Below, piece by piece: positions 16,341 through 18,608 of a DNA stretch of 18,608 nt. The stretch covers positions 1-18,608 of the forward strand of contig CAZUAH010000265.1 of the NCBI GenBank assembly GCA_964617665.1, written 5' to 3'. The notes under the pieces were generated by a model that was given only the letters and a program-made list of their open reading frames with translations, was not told where the DNA came from and made no database searches. Positions within the stretch are counted from its first letter, which is position 1. Every line of letters starts with the position of its first letter. The DNA is from JADHUC01 sp964617665 (GTDB lineage Bacteria; Planctomycetota; Planctomycetia; Pirellulales; Pirellulaceae). The translations under genes and the position numbers were made by a program.

Positions 16341-17361
16341 TGGCGAGGATAAGGATCCTACCTTTGATGTTGATCGTTTGGTCGAGTTCCTCAGTCGTAC
16401 ACCCGAGCTGGGACTCCACCTCTACGGCGGAGAGCCTTTGCTCGAAATCCCTTTGTTGGAACAGCTTGTTTCGCGGGTGAAAACTCAATACACCACAATA
16501 CAAACCAACGGCCTACTGCTTGACCAATTGAGCCCGACCGCTTTGTCGCGAATCGATCTAGTTTCGGTGTCAATTGACGGTGACCGAAGGCTCACTGATA
16601 GCTGCCGCGGTGAGGGGGTTTACGATCGGGTGCTGGCTCAAGCGCAGCACATCCGAGAGAACGGCTTTGGCGGCGAGATCCACGCCCGCATGACCATCAC
16701 CCCCGGAGTGGATATCGAAAAGGCGGTTCGGCACCTTGCCCACGAGTGCACCTTCGAATTCGATGGCGTACATTGGCAATTGGGCGTTCTTTTCGACGAA
16801 AACGATGCCTACCGTAAGAGCTCAGAGTCGGTACGGCAGTGGTTTGAGGAAAGCTACAACCCCGGCATTTCTCGATTGATCGATTCGTGGGTTGCCCGGA
16901 TGCGAACCGAGGGCCAGGTATTGAACTTGGTACCGTTTTTGACCCTTATGGAATCACTGCTATCCAAAACGCCGGTAGACAACGTCCGGTGCGGTGCGGG
17001 TTGGCTGACGTGGTCCATCACGGCGTGTGGGGATGTCTATCCGTGTCCAGTAATGAGTTCCTACCCGGAGTTCCGCCTCGGCAGCATCGAGACCCTCTCG
17101 CCATCCGATCTGGTTCCCACGTGTGAACTTGAGCCGCCATGTCCGAGTTGTGACATTTTCTCGGTCTGCGGCGGACGCTGCCTGTGTTCCAATCTGCGCA
17201 ACCTATGGGACGATGCTGGATTCGACCTTGTCTGCCAAAGCGTAAGACACCTGGTGACGGAACTGCGGCGAGTCCAACCGACTATCGAAGAGTTGATTGA
17301 TGCCGAGATCATTGACTTGGATGATTTTGACAGACTCGCATTTCACGAGATCATTCCCTAG
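16267..17361 (+). CDS. Radical SAM / SPASM domain enzyme (putative peptide-modifying)
   Basis: This 364-aa cytosolic enzyme should cleave S-adenosylmethionine reductively to start radical chemistry. The Cx3Cx2C cluster site is Cys11, Cys15, Cys18 in TDRCNLSCQYC. SAM-binding YGGEP is at 53-57, TIQTNGLLL at 77-85 and SVSIDGDRR at 100-108. A C-terminal SPASM-type region holds many cysteines for auxiliary Fe-S clusters: 242, 254, 260, 286, 292, 295, 301, 305, 307 and 323 (RCGAGW, CGDVYPCPV, CPSCDIFSVCGGRCLC). The short N terminus ending at FLTDRCNL resembles the archaeal AF_0577-like putative peptide-modifying group (recognition from memory). There is no good ribosome site before the ATG; a stop in another frame lies 6 nt upstream. 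No precursor peptide or RiPP transport gene is evident, so the substrate is unknown. It converges on the channel gene with a 17-nt gap. Confidence 0.88.
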   Translation: MEFILFLTDRCNLSCQYCGEGEARDGEDKDPTFDVDRLVEFLSRTPELGLHLYGGEPLLEIPLLEQLVSRVKTQYTTIQTNGLLLDQLSPTALSRIDLVSVSIDGDRRLTDSCRGEGVYDRVLAQAQHIRENGFGGEIHARMTITPGVDIEKAVRHLAHECTFEFDGVHWQLGVLFDENDAYRKSSESVRQWFEESYNPGISRLIDSWVARMRTEGQVLNLVPFLTLMESLLSKTPVDNVRCGAGWLTWSITACGDVYPCPVMSSYPEFRLGSIETLSPSDLVPTCELEPPCPSCDIFSVCGGRCLCSNLRNLWDDAGFDLVCQSVRHLVTELRRVQPTIEELIDAEIIDLDDFDRLAFHEIIP

Positions 17362-17362
17362 G

Positions 17363-17375
17363 GCGGCTGGGCCGC
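17363..17375. terminator. Short GC hairpin between convergent genes
   Basis: The stem GCGGC/GCCGC with a 3-nt loop fills most of the 17-nt gap between the converging radical SAM and channel genes. It is short and has no U-tract, so a terminator role for both genes is only suggested by position. Confidence 0.25.
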
Positions 17376-17378
17376 AGG

Positions 17379-18413
17379 CTAAGGCCTTCGATCGGATATC
17401 AGAATCGCCTGATCACCAGCGTGAACCGCGAAGCCCGGTTCCGGCAGGATGTGGTTTTCTTCTTCACGGCGGATCCCCAGCAGAATACAGTTTTCGTCCT
17501 TGTACATCTCACGAACATCCCTGAAATTCGTTGCTGGTGCTTTCAGTTTGGTGATATAGATTTGTTTTCCCGTGGCATTGCTCGTCAATTCGGACACAAT
17601 CGTATTGACGCCAGGGTCCTGCAGTTCCTGGATCATCATTTGGCCGGTCAACGACGCCATGGAGATTACGCTGTCACAGTGGCATCGGCGAAAGAACACG
17701 ACGTTTTCGGGTTTCACGCATTCGACCACGGTGAACACCTGAGGACAGGTCACTTCGATCGTCAGGCATGCCTTGAGATTCTTGTCGTCAGAATTGTCGA
17801 TGTCATTCGCGTCCGCTTGGATCAAGACGGCTTTACATGCCTCCAGGTTTGCCTGGTCCAGTGTGGCCTTTCGCGATGGATCGCCCTTGACAAAGTGCAC
17901 ATAGTCCGCGGCGAGCTCAGGGGGGAGCTCGTCGAGATCCTTGTCGACGATGACGATATGCGCATCTCTGGTGGAGCTGTCTTCGTGAATCTCCCGTACG
18001 AGCTGGAGAGCCTTTTCCACGGAATTGAAGTTACAGATGATGATGTGATCGGTTAAATGCATCGCCTTCATGCCTTTCGCCTCCAATAACCTGGACTCGA
18101 TCATTGCCGATGCAACGAGAGAAAGCCCGTAACCCAAAACGCCAACGCCCAGAAGCATGGTTGGAAAGCCGACAAGCATCCTGCCAAGCGTGGTCTCCGG
18201 AAAGAAATCGCCGTACCCGACGGTCGTCATGGTGACAATAGACCACCAAAACGAATCCGACCACGCCAGATCCGGTTTCTCCGGAAGCTCGAAGTACATG
18301 AACCCGGTCGTGGAATAGAACAACAGCGCGAGAAACAGAACGACGACCTGAAGAGACCGTTTCCCCAAGGCACCGGGGAGACGGCGACACAGATTCATCA
18401 GTACATTAATCAT
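17379..18413 (-). CDS. Two-TM potassium channel with C-terminal RCK (TrkA-N-like) domain
   Basis: This is a 344-aa inner-membrane ion channel. A first membrane helix lies at about 19-38 (SLQVVVLFLALLFY). A pore loop follows with the K+ selectivity filter TTVGYGD (63-69), then a second helix (about 78-103). The cytosolic part begins TDHIIICNFNSVEKAL (about 121), an RCK Rossmann-type domain (to about 240). Then a TrkA-C-like part ends HAGDQAILISD. In the nucleotide-binding loop the usual GxGxxG is replaced by NFNSVE, so NAD(H) binding as in typical RCK domains is doubtful. It should conduct K+ as a tetramer under ligand control. I start at 18413 (MINVLMNL), with AGGAG 7 nt upstream. It overlaps the upstream nuclease-like gene by 8 nt (ATGATTAATG), so translation is probably coupled. 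Confidence 0.92.
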   Translation of the reverse strand: MINVLMNLCRRLPGALGKRSLQVVVLFLALLFYSTTGFMYFELPEKPDLAWSDSFWWSIVTMTTVGYGDFFPETTLGRMLVGFPTMLLGVGVLGYGLSLVASAMIESRLLEAKGMKAMHLTDHIIICNFNSVEKALQLVREIHEDSSTRDAHIVIVDKDLDELPPELAADYVHFVKGDPSRKATLDQANLEACKAVLIQADANDIDNSDDKNLKACLTIEVTCPQVFTVVECVKPENVVFFRRCHCDSVISMASLTGQMMIQELQDPGVNTIVSELTSNATGKQIYITKLKAPATNFRDVREMYKDENCILLGIRREEENHILPEPGFAVHAGDQAILISDRRP

Positions 18414-18608
18414 CCACTCGCTCCTGAGTCCACATGTTGACCATGGATTCCGCCCTCGACGCAATCTTAGGATCACTCCAAAGGCCTGCCTTCTGGTCCT
18501 TGGCAGCACGTTGAATGCTTAGGTACTGGTCCATTTTTTCAAAGTCGTACTTGGTATAGACAAGCGTGTATCCTTTTCGGATCAAATCGCCTGCCACGTC
18601 GACCGTCC
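18406..18608 (-). CDS. Staphylococcal-nuclease-like protein, C-terminal part (runs off window)
   Basis: Only the last 66 residues are visible; the gene begins beyond the right edge. VAGDLIRKGYTLVYTKYD, then YLSIQRAAKDQKAGLWSD, matches the C-terminal end of the SNase/thermonuclease domain, where a Gly-Tyr strand is followed by a helix and a GLW end. The catalytic Arg/Glu/Asp residues would lie outside the window, so activity cannot be judged. A short tail (ESMVNMWTQERVDD) follows. The stop overlaps the start of the potassium-channel gene by 8 nt, so the two are very likely one transcript. Confidence 0.7.
   Translation of the reverse strand, partial: TVDVAGDLIRKGYTLVYTKYDFEKMDQYLSIQRAAKDQKAGLWSDPKIASRAESMVNMWTQERVDD

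Overview
The window looks like part of a planctomycete chromosome (Pirellulales-like, by inference). The evidence is protein families that are abundant or nearly confined to that phylum. These are a heme/PA14/DUF1592-type cytochrome protein, a DUF1080 protein, a discoidin plus beta-propeller plus multi-heme protein resembling the hydrazine synthase alpha family, a planctomycete-type tyrosine integrase starting MPRPKNPIPSYLLHK, and short palindromic repeats of a kind I associate with these genomes. No species can be named from the sequence alone.

Layout, left to right. (1) 1-1600: a tyrosine recombinase on the minus strand lies just beyond the 3' end of an intact tRNA-Leu(CAA), the classic arrangement of an integrative element in a tRNA gene. 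The element would extend off the left edge. A strong hairpin (53-89) follows the integrase. (2) 1859-7203: four minus-strand genes in transcription order DUF1080 protein, VTT/DedA-like membrane protein, short secretin-like protein, and heme/PA14/DUF1592-family protein. A 152-bp nested palindrome (4153-4304) sits 29 nt upstream of the last gene. (3) 7462-9008: an IS701-family insertion sequence with imperfect terminal inverted repeats; its transposase is frameshifted at a G5A7 run. (4) 9009-11693: a large plus-strand ORF with a Ras/Roc-like GTPase, a COR-like region, a Cys4 zinc ribbon and a C-terminal metallophosphoesterase. Its 5' end runs into the IS, and the first residues after the IS look like the end of a WD40 blade, so I infer that the IS cut off an N-terminal domain. 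(5) 11871-11933: a palindromic repeat just before an exported three-heme discoidin/propeller protein (11993-15280). (6) 15281-16266: about 1 kb with no convincing gene except a short signal-peptide ORF (16056) that appears truncated. (7) 16267-17361: a radical SAM/SPASM enzyme. (8) 17379-18608, minus strand: the end of a staphylococcal-nuclease-like gene overlapping by 8 nt a two-TM potassium channel with a cytosolic RCK-type domain.

The genes do not form one obvious pathway. The two heme proteins and the DUF1080 protein suggest periplasmic redox or carbohydrate-related functions typical of planctomycetes. The GTPase-phosphoesterase protein is the most unusual object: it has the layout of a switch-plus-effector signalling or conflict protein, and it appears to be broken or rewired by the IS.
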